DNA of 64,000 nt from Nannochloropsis oceanica (taxonomy: Eukaryota > Sar > Eustigmatophyceae > Eustigmatales > Monodopsidaceae): assembly GCA_004519485.1 (NCBI GenBank), contig CP038106.1:372001-436000 (forward strand), in the 5' to 3' direction. The notes beneath the pieces were generated by a model. That model searched no databases. It worked only from the letters and a program-made list of their open reading frames with translations, and was not told where the DNA came from. Positions 9,641 to 20,220 of this stretch are shown here, one piece after another; the stretch's first letter is position 1; each line of letters begins with the position of its first letter. Both the position numbers and the translations under genes were made by a program.

Positions 9641-12600
9641 ATGACTGCAACAGCGGGAGATCCACCAGAGCAACAACCCACGTCTCTGGTGTTCGATGGA
9701 TGGAAATCTGGCCGCTTAAGTACCAGCGGCACCAACAGCACCAGCGGTGCATATAACAGCTGGAACTCCTCTCCTTCGTCCGCCTCCTTGTCCACATTAC
9801 CTTCCATGCCTCCCACCATCACACCGCAGCAGCTGGCGGTGCAAGGCTATGCCGTCTTCAAAGCTCAACAAACCACGCAACAAACAACCGAGTACCTCAA
9901 CGAGGAACGCCACCGGCAACCCTTCGCCCCCATCAGGGCCCCCTACGAGAATGTCCCGATCACCTGGCGTCTGAAAGAGCGGATGAAAACCGTGAGTGTT
10001 GCCTTGGTCTTGTGCCTCAACATTGGTACGGACCCCCCAGACGTGGTAAAAGTCACCCCTTGTGCGCGCGTCGAGTGCTGGTTTGATCCCCGCACCACCA
10101 GCAAGACCAAGGCCATCGAAACGATCGGCAACAACCTTCAACAGCAATACGAACGCTGGCAAGCCCGTGCAAAATACAAACAAGCCCTAGATCCAACCAT
10201 GGAGGACGTGAAAAAGCTCTGTGCGTCTCTCCGACGAAATGCGAAGACAGACCGCCTCCTCTTCCACTACAACGGCCACGGGGTCCCCCGGCCGACCTCT
10301 GCGGGAGAAATCTGGGTTTTCAACAAAACTTACACTCAGTATATCCCTCTTTCCATCTACGATTTGCGTGCCTGGGTGGGAATGCCGTCTATCTACGTCC
10401 TGGACTGCTCCGGCGCTGGGATCCTCCTCCCCCACTTCCTCCAAACCCCCGTCATGCCAGCTTCTTCCTCCTCTTCTTCCGCGTCGCGTGGAGGGACTGC
10501 TGGAGGGCTCGATGGGCCACCCAATGCTCCATTCTCCTCCTCAACAGGGGTAGGAGGCGCCAGTAGCAGCAGCAGTAGCAGCACCACCAGCCACCAGAGG
10601 GATTGCATCGTCCTGGCCCCTTGCGCCGCCAATGAGCTCTTACCGACCAACGCAAAGTTTCCCGCTGATTTGTTCACGGCGTGCTTGACCACTCCGATTC
10701 TGATTGCCTTGCGTTGGTTCATTGTGCAGAACCCTCTTAGCATGGGTGACGTTGACGTTGGGTTTGTCGACCACATCCCAGGGAAACTGAATGACAGGAA
10801 GACACCTTTGGGGGAATTGAATTGGATTTTTACCGCTATCACTGATACGATTGCTTGGAATACTTTGCCTTCTCCCGTGTTTCAGAGGCTTTTCAGGCAA
10901 GATTTGCTGGTGGCGTCCCTGTTCCGGAATTTCCTGTTGGCCGACCGAATCCTGAGGTCGTTCAACTGTACCCCGACCTCCATCCCGCGTCTGGTCTCGA
11001 CGGCACAACACCCGTTATGGCAAGCATGGGACCTTGCCGCTGAATCTTGCTTATCACAACTCCTGGGTGACCGTAATCCCACCTTCCCCTCCATGGGCTC
11101 GTCAGAAGCCCGCCTGGTCTCTTCTGTTACCTCTGTCCCCGGTATGCTCTCCTCCACCTCTTCCTCCTCCTCCTTCTCATCACCCTCCCCCTCCGGCCCT
11201 GCTTCCTCCTCCAGTGCTGCCAACAATACCTCCTTGTCATCCACTGGTACCTGCTCCTCCACCACCACTGTCTCGTCCATCCCCTTTTTCGCCGACCAAC
11301 TCACTGCCTTTGAAGTGTGGCTCGAATTCACCACCGCCTCCCCAACCGGCGCGCCCCCTCCTAAATCCCCCGAGCAACTTCCCGTCGTCCTTCAAGTCCT
11401 CCTCTCCCAAGCCCATCGCCTTCGAGCCCTCCTTCTTCTTCGCCGTTTCCTGGACCTGGGCCCTTGGGCCGTCAACCTCGCTCTCTCCGTCGGCATTTTC
11501 CCTTATGTCTTGAAGTTACTACAAAGCCCCGCGCCAGAGCTACGACAGGTCCTGGTGTGTACATGGGCACGAATTTTGGCGTTCGATCCTTCATGTCGTT
11601 CGGATTTGGTGAAGGACAATGCATATTTGTACTTTATCGGGCATTTGGGGAGGGGAGAGGTGGAGCCTGAACAGAGGGTGTTGGCTGCGTTTGTCTTGAG
11701 TGTGATAATGGATGACTCGAGGTCGGGGCAGAGGGATTGTCTGAAGAAGGGTGTGCATAAGACATTTGCACAATTTCTGTTCGCGAGGGAGACAGAGGGA
11801 ATGCCCATGTTTCGACGGTGGTTATGTTTCTGTTTGGGAAAGCTGGCCTTCGACCATGTGGAAGGGAAGAATGCCTGTTTGAGGGAAGATGTGCATTTGC
11901 AGTTGTTTGGTTTGTTGTCTTCCCCTTGGGTGGAGGTAAGGGCAGCGGCAATTTATGCACTCGGGACGATGTTGGGGAGTGGAGGGGGGAACCCGGGGGG
12001 CGGGGGAGGAAAGGAGGGGGGGGGGGGGGGCGCATGGGGGGGGAGAGAGGCATACGAGTAGTAACAGTTTGAGTAGCTTGTCGTCGCCAAGAGCAGAGGG
12101 AGGATTTGGGGGGGGGACGAGCCCGGGGGGAGGGATGGGTGGGAGGGCGGGAATGAGGGCGGCGAGCATTGATTTGGAGGCGACAAGAAGGGTAGATGTG
12201 TCGGTGATTGGCCTGCATTTGTTGAAGGCGTTTGAGGATGCGAGTCCGGTGGTTAGACGGGAGGCGATTTTGGCGTTGTATTTGCTGGTGACGGATAGCA
12301 CGCACTTTCCTTACTTTGTGTGGGTTGCCCATGAGTTGACCAGGCATAATCTCCGGCTACAGCAGCAGCAGAAGCACAAGGAGGAGGGAGGGAGGGAGGA
12401 AGTGGGGGGTGGGGGTGGGGGTGTTAATGGGGAGATGGCGATGTCGAAGAGCATGGAGTCATTGGCGTCTTCAGAGGCGGCCTCGTCGTCAACCTCCTCT
12501 ATGGTGGGGCTGATGGTCGAGGAGGATGACGAAGACGAGGGCGGGAGGGAGGAACGATCGGTATCACTGCCCTTGCCAAATGGCAATTGGAATGAAAAAC

Positions 12601-15326
12601 AAAAGAATAAGCCAGCAGGAGAAGATGCGGAGGGGGGAGAGGAAGGGGAGGAGGAATGGGACAGGATTCCCTGGTACAGGGGGCTGTCCGCGCGTCTCAA
12701 GAAGAAAGGAGGGGAGATCGCAGAGCATTATCTCTTCCTTTGGCTGGCTATACGGCAGGTGCATCAAAAGGAGCCCTTTCCACCCGCAGCGGATGTAGCA
12801 GGGCATTTGGTTCATCTAGTTCACGAACGGTTGCTTGACATGGCTCTCGATCCTTCCAAGACAGTTCCTTTTCCCGGCCCACCAGCAGCACGGCCTCTCC
12901 GTCCAACGGCATCAGCAGTGATTTTATCGCCTTTGCAGCAGCAACAGCAGCAACAGTGTCTGAATCAACAGCAGTGCCAGCAACAGCAACTGCACCAACG
13001 GCAGCCGCGAGACTTGGACGCAGCACTCTCTCCACCAACTAGGCATTCCTCCTCCTCCTCCTCCTCCTCCTCGATGGCCCCCCCTTCCACACTCCACTCC
13101 TCTCGTGTTGCTCTTCGTCCATTCAACTCCTCCGGTCTCCCTCCGCGCAGCCCTTCATCCTCCACCAATTTAGCTGCTCAAGCAGTGCAACAACAACAAC
13201 CTTTACCACAGCAGGGAGGGGTAGGGGGTCCTCCCTCTCTCCCTGCCTCCCCTCATCCTCCTCCTCCTCCTCCTTCTGGCGTTAGTCGCCTCCCGATAGA
13301 AAGAGCCGTCTCTGCTCAGGAGCTCGCTCGACCTTCCCAACCCCACAGTCATCCTTCTCCTTCTCCCCAAGGCCTGCCGCGAGGCGGGCCTGCCGGAAGT
13401 GTTCCAACTGCAGCAACTACTGCTAGTGTTGCCTCCACACGGAACACGCTCATGCCATATGGAGGGACCAATCACCATCAGGCCACTCATACCAACACTA
13501 GCAGCAGCAGCAGCAACAACAGCAGCAACAGCAGCAGTCAAGGAGGGCGACAGGGAGGGATGGTTTCAGCTAGTGGTCATCGGCCTACTTCAACGACTGG
13601 GACATCTATCCTTCAATCTGCTCATGGAGCGCCCCGAAATGGGCTCTTGTCTGGCGCACTACCAGGAGGAGGAGGAGGAGGTATGAGAGAGAAAGGTAGC
13701 GTGTTCAGCAGTAGCAGCAATGCCATGAACACGAACCAAACGAGGGTGGACAGAAACCCATATGTGGCTATTTCGGGAGGGCATCCTCTAGCACGACATC
13801 AGTCCCTTGTGGCGCCTGATGAGACGACTGCCTTAGGCCAAGCATCAGCGGCCCGGCTTATGGTTTCTTCCTTCTCTACCGCTGCTGTTGCTGACTCGCC
13901 TTCTGTTCAATGGCTTAGAACACAGTACCACGAAACGAACATCTATGCGTGGAGCAAACGCCATCTCTCTACACCCGCCGCCTTGTCGCCAGCTGCTGGT
14001 GAGGAGGGTGAGGAGGATCCTCTTTCGCCAGAGGGGCAGTTGAACTTGTATAGAAAGACGAGGAATCGAAGGGTGTTACAAGAGGCGGAGGCGTTATCAT
14101 TGAAATGCGCGAGTGTGTTGGGTATGCCGGAGGAGGATGAGAACCCAGATTTCTTGTTTATGTTGGACGGAGTTCATGCTTTGCTTTCGTCGCAGAAAGC
14201 GGCCGGTGGGGGTGTGGGTGGAAAAAAGTGGGCAAGTACCTCAAGTGGGGGGGCGGCACCGAAGAGGAAGAATCAGGTGTTGCGGTTGCAGCAGAAGGCA
14301 GTGTTTGAGAGCGATGCAGAGATGACTTCGCAGTTGTTGTTCCATCCGTTCGAGCCTATCTTGGTCTCGTCGGATGACCATTCGAATGTAAGGGTCTGGA
14401 ACTACGAGGAGGGGAAGAAATTGGGTGGTTTCAAGAACGAGACTGCGCCAAATAAAGCCTCGCGTGTCTCGAGCGTCACCTGGTTGAATGAAGCGTCGTC
14501 TTCCTTGCTTCTGACAGGGTCAGAGGACGGTGTGGTGCGGGTTTGGGATGGAGTAGTACCTACGGGAAGCAGATGGACTTCCCCAAGGTTGACGACGTCG
14601 TTTTATGTGCATGCATTGGTGGGACGAGGCGCGGGGCTGGTCACCAAGTGGGTGCATGGTGCCGGCTTGCTGCTAACGGGTGGGAGTTCCGATCAGTTGC
14701 GCGCATGGGATTTGCAGAGGGAGCAAATGGTACGAGAATGGGAGACGGGGGGGGAGGCATGTGTGACTTGTTTGGCGGCCACGACGCCTCTGCAGCCGCC
14801 AACCGGTTCAACGGGAGGGAGAGGGGGTATTGGTGGGCATTCCACCCCTTCCTCGCCGTTGGTTGTGGCGGGATTTGGGGACGGCAAGGCCAAGATTTGG
14901 GACGTGCGGATGGATAAGTGCGTGGGGGTGCTTACGGAGCATCAGCATTGGTTGGTACTTACAGATTTCGTGAAGGGCGACCGGGAGTTACTCACGGGGT
15001 CCTTGACGGGCGAGGTGAAATTTTGGGACTTAAGGCGACTCAAGGCCCCGCTTCGGACAGTGGACGTGGGGAAGGGGCCGATGACGGCCATGGCGGCGCA
15101 TCATACATGCCCTTTGATGGCCTCGGGATCGTACAATCAGTTTATCAAGGTCTTGACACTGGAAGGGGACACGCTGAGCGTTATTCGGTACCATGACGGG
15201 ATCTTGGGGCAGCGTATTGGCCCGGTGGCAACCTTGACCTTCCATCCGTGCAAGCTGCTTTTGGCAGCCGGCGCAGCCGATTCATTGATCTCCATTTATA
15301 GCGCCCACTTCCCCCAGGCGAGTTAG
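9641..15326 (+). CDS. RPTOR: Raptor, scaffold subunit of TORC1
   Basis: Regulatory-associated protein of TOR; it presents substrates to TOR kinase in nutrient-controlled growth. About 1890 residues against about 1300-1350 in other lineages; the excess is Ser/Gln/Gly inserts. The N-terminal caspase-like RNC domain holds YNGHGVPRP at about 209 and DCSGAG with Cys at 256. A HEAT-repeat region follows ([32 protein letters not shown]). A C-terminal WD40 propeller spans nt 14330-15320 ([35 protein letters not shown]). The frame changes at a run of 15 G at 12016-12030: frame 2 enters and frame 3 leaves, as if one base were extra. No intron signals explain this. The two halves are plainly one gene. 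Confidence 0.92.
12016..12030 (+). repeat. G15 homopolymer at the Raptor frame change
   Basis: Fifteen consecutive G within a glycine-coding stretch, followed by a second run of eight G at 12036-12043. The Raptor frame is open through the first run in one phase and resumes in the next phase after it. Homopolymer length error is the simplest cause. Confidence 0.9.
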
Positions 15327-15873
15327 AGGAGGGGTTTAGGGAGGGTGGAGAGCGAGTTATTGGAATGCGACATCATTAGAAATTGCTTGAATATAAAGCA
15401 AAGGGTGTACATAGACATCAGTAAGACAAAGATGAAGCAAGAAGACTACAAAGCACTCGCTCGGGTCATTTCAATCCATTTCTTCACCCGTTTCAGTAAC
15501 GAATGGCGAACACCTTACCTTGAAGCCAGCCGTTGAGTGAGCATCATCATCATCTTGCTATGTACACCCATCCCTCTGTCCACAACGACTGTGCCACTTG
15601 CACAGCTTAGGTGAAGCCATCGGCCCGCGTAAGCCTGCTTGTTGCTTACGAGGCGGGAGCCCAGCCGCAAATGTTGCCGCCCGTGCATAACTGTGCCTGA
15701 TACTGTGTGGACTGAAAGTCCTACGCTCATTAATTCTCGCACTCAAACACTCATACATTTTCACACACATACACAAACACACTCATAGACATACCCGCGC
15801 GCATAGAGAGACACAGACATAAACACATTCACACTCACGACACACACGCCACACCTCAGACCACGACGACGCT
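15327..15873. other. Intergenic, CA-rich leader
   Basis: Spacer between Raptor and syntaxin. The last 110 bp (15760-15870) are rich in ACACA units, probably the 5' leader of the syntaxin gene. No gene is seen. Confidence 0.5.
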
Positions 15874-17047
15874 ATGAACGACCGCTTGACAGAACTTCGG
15901 GCTAAGGGCGGCGGCGGGACCGGGAGCATGCCTTCCGATAGCGTGGGCATCGACATGACAAATCTGCATGGAGGCCCAGCAGCCGCGGCTGCCACCCGTG
16001 CGGCCGGCTCAACTCAGCCTCAATTCATGAACGAGTTTTTCACGGACGTGGAGGCGACGAAGGAGGACATTAATGCCATCAAAGAAGCGATTCGGCGCAT
16101 GAACACTATCCATCAAGAGGCGTTTTTGGCCACCACGGGCCCGAAGGAAGCAAAGCTAAGCCATGAACTCAATGCGGTCATTCAAGAGACCAATCCGAAA
16201 GCCGCGCGTGCCAAGGACATGCTCAGCCAGATGAAGGATGAGACGACCAAATTGCGGCAAGACACCAGATGTAACCCCTCCCAGCTTCGGATACGCGACA
16301 ATCTGACCAATACACTCACTCGTAAATTTGTGGATGTGATGAAGGACTACCAGAATGCCCAAACCAAATACAAAGCCTTCATCAAAAATAAAGTCCAACG
16401 GCAGGTTCAGATCGTCAAGCCCGACGCCTCGCCCGAGGAGATCGAGGCAGTATTCAAGTCGGGGGGAGGGGCAGATGAGGTGATAACTCAAGCAATTCTG
16501 AAGGGTGCAAACGAGAGCATTCGAAGCGTGTATCAGAATGTGGCTGACAAGTACCAAGACGTCTTGACCTTGGAAGCGAGTATTGCGGAGCTGCACCAGA
16601 TGTTTTTGGATTTTGCGTTGTTGGTGGAGCAGCAGGGAGAGTTGCTTGATCAGATTGAGTATCAGGTCAAGGGGGCTGCAAATTATGTGGAAGACGGGAC
16701 GTTGCAGGTACAAGGAGCAATCGAGAGTGCGAAAAAGGTATGTCAACGAGGGGTGTATTTGGGTCGGATGCGAAGAGTGGTGTGTGGAATGATAATGGAC
16801 GGGATGGGGATTTTAGTTGGGGTTTACGTGGTTGTTAATAGGGCAAGGTGTCGGCACTTACTGTTTTTCCTCACTTAAGTGTTGCTTTGTCTCTATTGTC
16901 TCTAACTCGCTCTGATCCCCTCGTCTTCTCTCAACTCACAACCCACAGGCGCGGAAGTACCAGTGTTGTATGCTCGTCTGTGTGATGGTGTTGGTGGGTA
17001 TACTAGTCTTGGTCCTTTTTGTTTTCAGGAAGCAAGTGGGTGTGTAA
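15874..17047 (+). CDS. Syntaxin, Qa-SNARE (syntaxin-1/plasma-membrane type)
   Basis: Membrane-fusion Qa-SNARE of 320 residues. Two exons: 15874-16737 and 16949-17047 (donor GTATGT, acceptor CCACAG, phase 0). Residues 55-170 form the three-helix Habc domain (FFTDVEATKEDINAIKEAIRR). The SNARE motif at about 220-285 includes IAELHQMFLDFALLVEQQGE, whose Gln after VEQ is the central zero-layer residue, followed by LLDQIEYQVKGA. The short second exon encodes a basic-Cys juxtamembrane stretch (ARKYQCCML) and the single C-terminal anchor (VCVMVLVGILVLVLFVF). Without splicing the anchor is lost, which supports the intron. The cysteines are candidates for S-acylation by DHHC enzymes such as those in this window. 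Confidence 0.93.
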
Positions 17048-17338
17048 GAGGAGAGTAAAAGCAAAGAGGAATTACTGATGATGTCCGGCGGTCGACGACG
17101 AGAGGCATGCACGCACACAAAATATGAATGTTAAAACTCTGTAGAAGCCGATGAAGCGATATGACTTGATATTAATTTCTTCTTGGCTTTTGTTGGACAA
17201 GACCAGCACCGCACCCAGGTCGCATTTCATAAAGAGTACGAACACAGCACTCAGGACAGTCCAGGACAGCATTGAGCGATTCCGTAAGAATTTAAGACTC
17301 ATTTTCCCCCCCAAACCCTCCCCTCTTCCACCGCCCCT

Positions 17339-19729
17339 CTACCGCACCAAGGGTGCAGTCGCCTCGACCAACCAGGCCTTCGCCTCCGGCGACGTCACCA
17401 GCGGCCCCACCCTCTCCCGCACCTCATTATGATATTTATCAATCCACTCCACCTCCTCATTCGACAATAAGTCCACCTGAATCAACTTCTTCGAGATTGG
17501 GATGTGTGTCAACCTCTCAAACCCCAAAAAACGCCTCTTCCGTGGATCCCGCCCTCCCTCACCCCCCAACCCCTCTTTCTCTACCACCACCAACAAATTC
17601 TCGATTCTGATGCCATACTGCCCACTGGCATAAAATCCAGGCTCATTACTCACCACCATCCCCACCTGCAACGGTATCAAATTCGCAAAATTAGACGAAA
17701 TACCGTGGGGTCCCTCATGGACATTCAAAGCCGCCCCCACCCCATGCCCAGTCCCATGCGCGTAGTCCAAGCCCGCCGCCCACAACGCCCGACGTGCATA
17801 GGCATCGAGCACAAAGCCGGGCGTTCCCTCGGGGAAAACCGCAGTATCAATCCCAATGTGCCCCTGTAAGACCCTCGTGAAAGCTTCCTTCTCCTCCTCC
17901 CTCGGATTCCCAAAGTGGACCGTCCGGGTCACATCCGTCGTGCCATCCTCATACTGCGCCCCGGAATCGAGCAACAACATCGTCTCCTTCCCCATTTCCC
18001 CACACACACCCTCCATGGCCCGATAATGAATCACCGCACCATTCGCTCCGCACCCCGCAATGGTATCAAAACTCAACCCCAAGAACTTCTCGCGTTTTGC
18101 TCTGAAGCCTGTCAACACACGGTCTATCTCCACTTCACTCACAGAACGGGCTTGCACTTCTTTGTCTAACCATGCGAGGAACTCGACTTCCGCGGCTCCG
18201 TCTCGGAGGTGGGCGGCACGCATTCCCTTGAGTTCAGCTTCATTTTTAAGGGCTTTGAGAAGTGCGATCGGGCTGGGTTTTGACACCAAAGAAGAAGGAG
18301 GATTATCAGTTCTGACGGTCTCTGCGGGAAGGCCTGACGCAGCTTGGAGCAAGGCGTAGTTGCTCTTGTCGGGGTCGAGCCAGACTTTCTTTCCTTTAGC
18401 CACCGCGTCGGAGAGGTACCTGAAGATCTCTCCGTACGGACGGATTTCTGCTTGGCATTCATGTGTCAGGTGCTCTCGAGCATCTTTACCCAACTTGGCG
18501 TCTTCTACGAATATGATAGCCTTAGTCTCCTTTTCACTGCTTTTCCTGCTGCTGCTGCTGCTGCTGCTGCTACTGGTGTCCCTCGATTCCAACACGGCAT
18601 ACGCAACAGCCAACGGACAATTCGGCACATCTTTTCCCCGCACATTCAAAAGCCACGCCACCTCGTCCAAAGTCCCTGCAACCAGGATGTCAGCCTTCTC
18701 CTTCTCCATTTCTTCTCCCAATTTTCTCACCTTCGCCCCCACCGTCTCTCCCGCATGTTCGAGTGAATGCACCCTCACCGGCGACTGTGGTGCGGGGGGC
18801 CTCCCGCCCGCCTTCGTCCACGCAAGATCAATCGGGTTGAGCTCCGCGACTGCTAAAGGCTTCACGTGAATGTTTTTAAGGCTTAAGGTTTTGGCTAAGG
18901 CCTGTACGAATTTTACGGGGTGGACCGTGGGATCGATTCCCACCACTGCGTCCGCGGGGAGTTGCTCTTTCAGGTAGGCCGCTATGGAGGGCACATCTTT
19001 CTGCCCCTCGCGCATCAGCGTCCAATCCGGACCCAGTTGCTGCTCGGCTTGCAGGTGGTACCGACCGTCAGTCCAGAGTAAGGCTTGCGTGGGAGTGATC
19101 ACGGCTGTACCTGCCGAGCCGTCAAAACCTGAGATGAAGGCACGGCGACAAAAGTGATCGGCTGGATACTCTGACAAATGGGGGTCGCCCGAGGGGATTA
19201 TGAACGCAGACAAGCCACGTTCATTGAGCTCGGCGCGGACTTGCGCCAGAGCTGCGGTGCGTGGCGTAGACGTGGTGGTTATGGGGTTGGAGGGTGCGGG
19301 GGCGGTAGGAGTACTAACTCCTGCAGCCGCCGCGGCTGCCGTGGCGAAAGGGTGCTGTCTGAGGAAAACGGGGAGAATCGCGGTACTGATCAGTGAGATC
19401 GAGAGATAAAGAAATGTGCAGGCAAAGAAAGCGAGCACGTGGTCTAAAGGGAGAATGGTGAGGGACCGGGACGCGCGGCACAATTTGTTACATGGCTTTC
19501 TAGGGGCTTATTACCTGGTGTAAGAGGAAAGGGAAGATGAGAAGGACGAAATGGATCCTCCCACAACGCGGCCATTGCCACCCATCAGCACCGCCAAGTG
19601 GCTTTGCCGGGCAGCTACACCCAAGGGGCGCACAGGGCGCAGGAAACCTGCCGCCGGTCCGCTTGCCCAGGCAGTGCGGAGTATCATGACGAGAGAGAGG
19701 AGCAGCGGTAAGCTTGAAAACGCTCCCAT
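17339..19729 (-). CDS. Xaa-Pro aminopeptidase (M24B), secretory- or plastid-targeted
   Basis: Metalloaminopeptidase that removes an N-terminal residue preceding proline. Two exons: 19729-19515 and 19358-17339 (donor GGTAATA, acceptor TTCCTCAG, phase 2), 744 residues. Exon 1 encodes a hydrophobic leader (FSSLPLLLSLVMILRTAWASG) followed by a basic transit-like stretch. The body has the three-domain APP1 plan: an N-terminal creatinase-like domain (SAFIIPSGDPHLSEYPADHF), a second domain, and the catalytic pita-bread fold. Metal ligands are visible in LLLDSGAQYEDGTTDVTR (two Asp), GTGHGVG (His), VSNEPGFY (Glu) and GIRIENL (Glu). A Ser run coded by a GCT/GCA repeat interrupts domain two. ATG 19729 is the first true Met. 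The gene converges with syntaxin. Confidence 0.93.
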
Positions 19730-20220
19730 GGAAGAGGCGACAAGTTCGGAGGCTCTACGATTCGCTTCCAATGCTGCTAGAATTCGTCCCTTGGAAGCCT
19801 ATGGACGTGGTCGTGTGTGTAGTGTGATAACGTCTCAGTCATGAACGTGTCTCTGACTGCGTGCGTGTTCGCCCGCCTCGTAGCTTCTTTTTTAAATGAG
19901 GGAAGAAGAATATGCAACTATTTGTTGTTGGAGGGCTTTCCCTTGTGTGCCATCCTGAGAAGTGGCGGACTTGTGTAAGCACTGGTGTTTTCATCTGCGG
20001 GTACGTAGGTTGCACGCAATAATTTTAGCATTGTGGGAAACCACAAGAAAAGAATCGGGCATGACTATAGACTCCTAGGAGGAGTCCTTTGGTCCTCAGG
20101 ACCTCAGGTGTGTGTGACGGCTGCATGCAGTCACCTTCTCCACAATTTACTCTCCTTTATCTTCATATTTTTCACTACAACTGAGACGGGACTAGACCTC
20201 TGCCTCAACGCCACGCCACC
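19730..20220. other. Divergent intergenic region
   Basis: Shared upstream region of the aminopeptidase and the MYND gene. It ends in a good Kozak context (CCACCATGG) for the MYND gene. No other feature is seen. Confidence 0.5.

Noticed and set aside
11930-12060. Intron explaining the Raptor frame change (GTAAGG at 11936)
   Set aside because: The donor-like site lies inside the conserved [13 protein letters not shown] motif, which is coding, and no acceptor restores the next frame.
19730-19771. Aminopeptidase start at 19771
   Set aside because: That codon is TTG; ATG 19729 gives a proper signal-peptide start.
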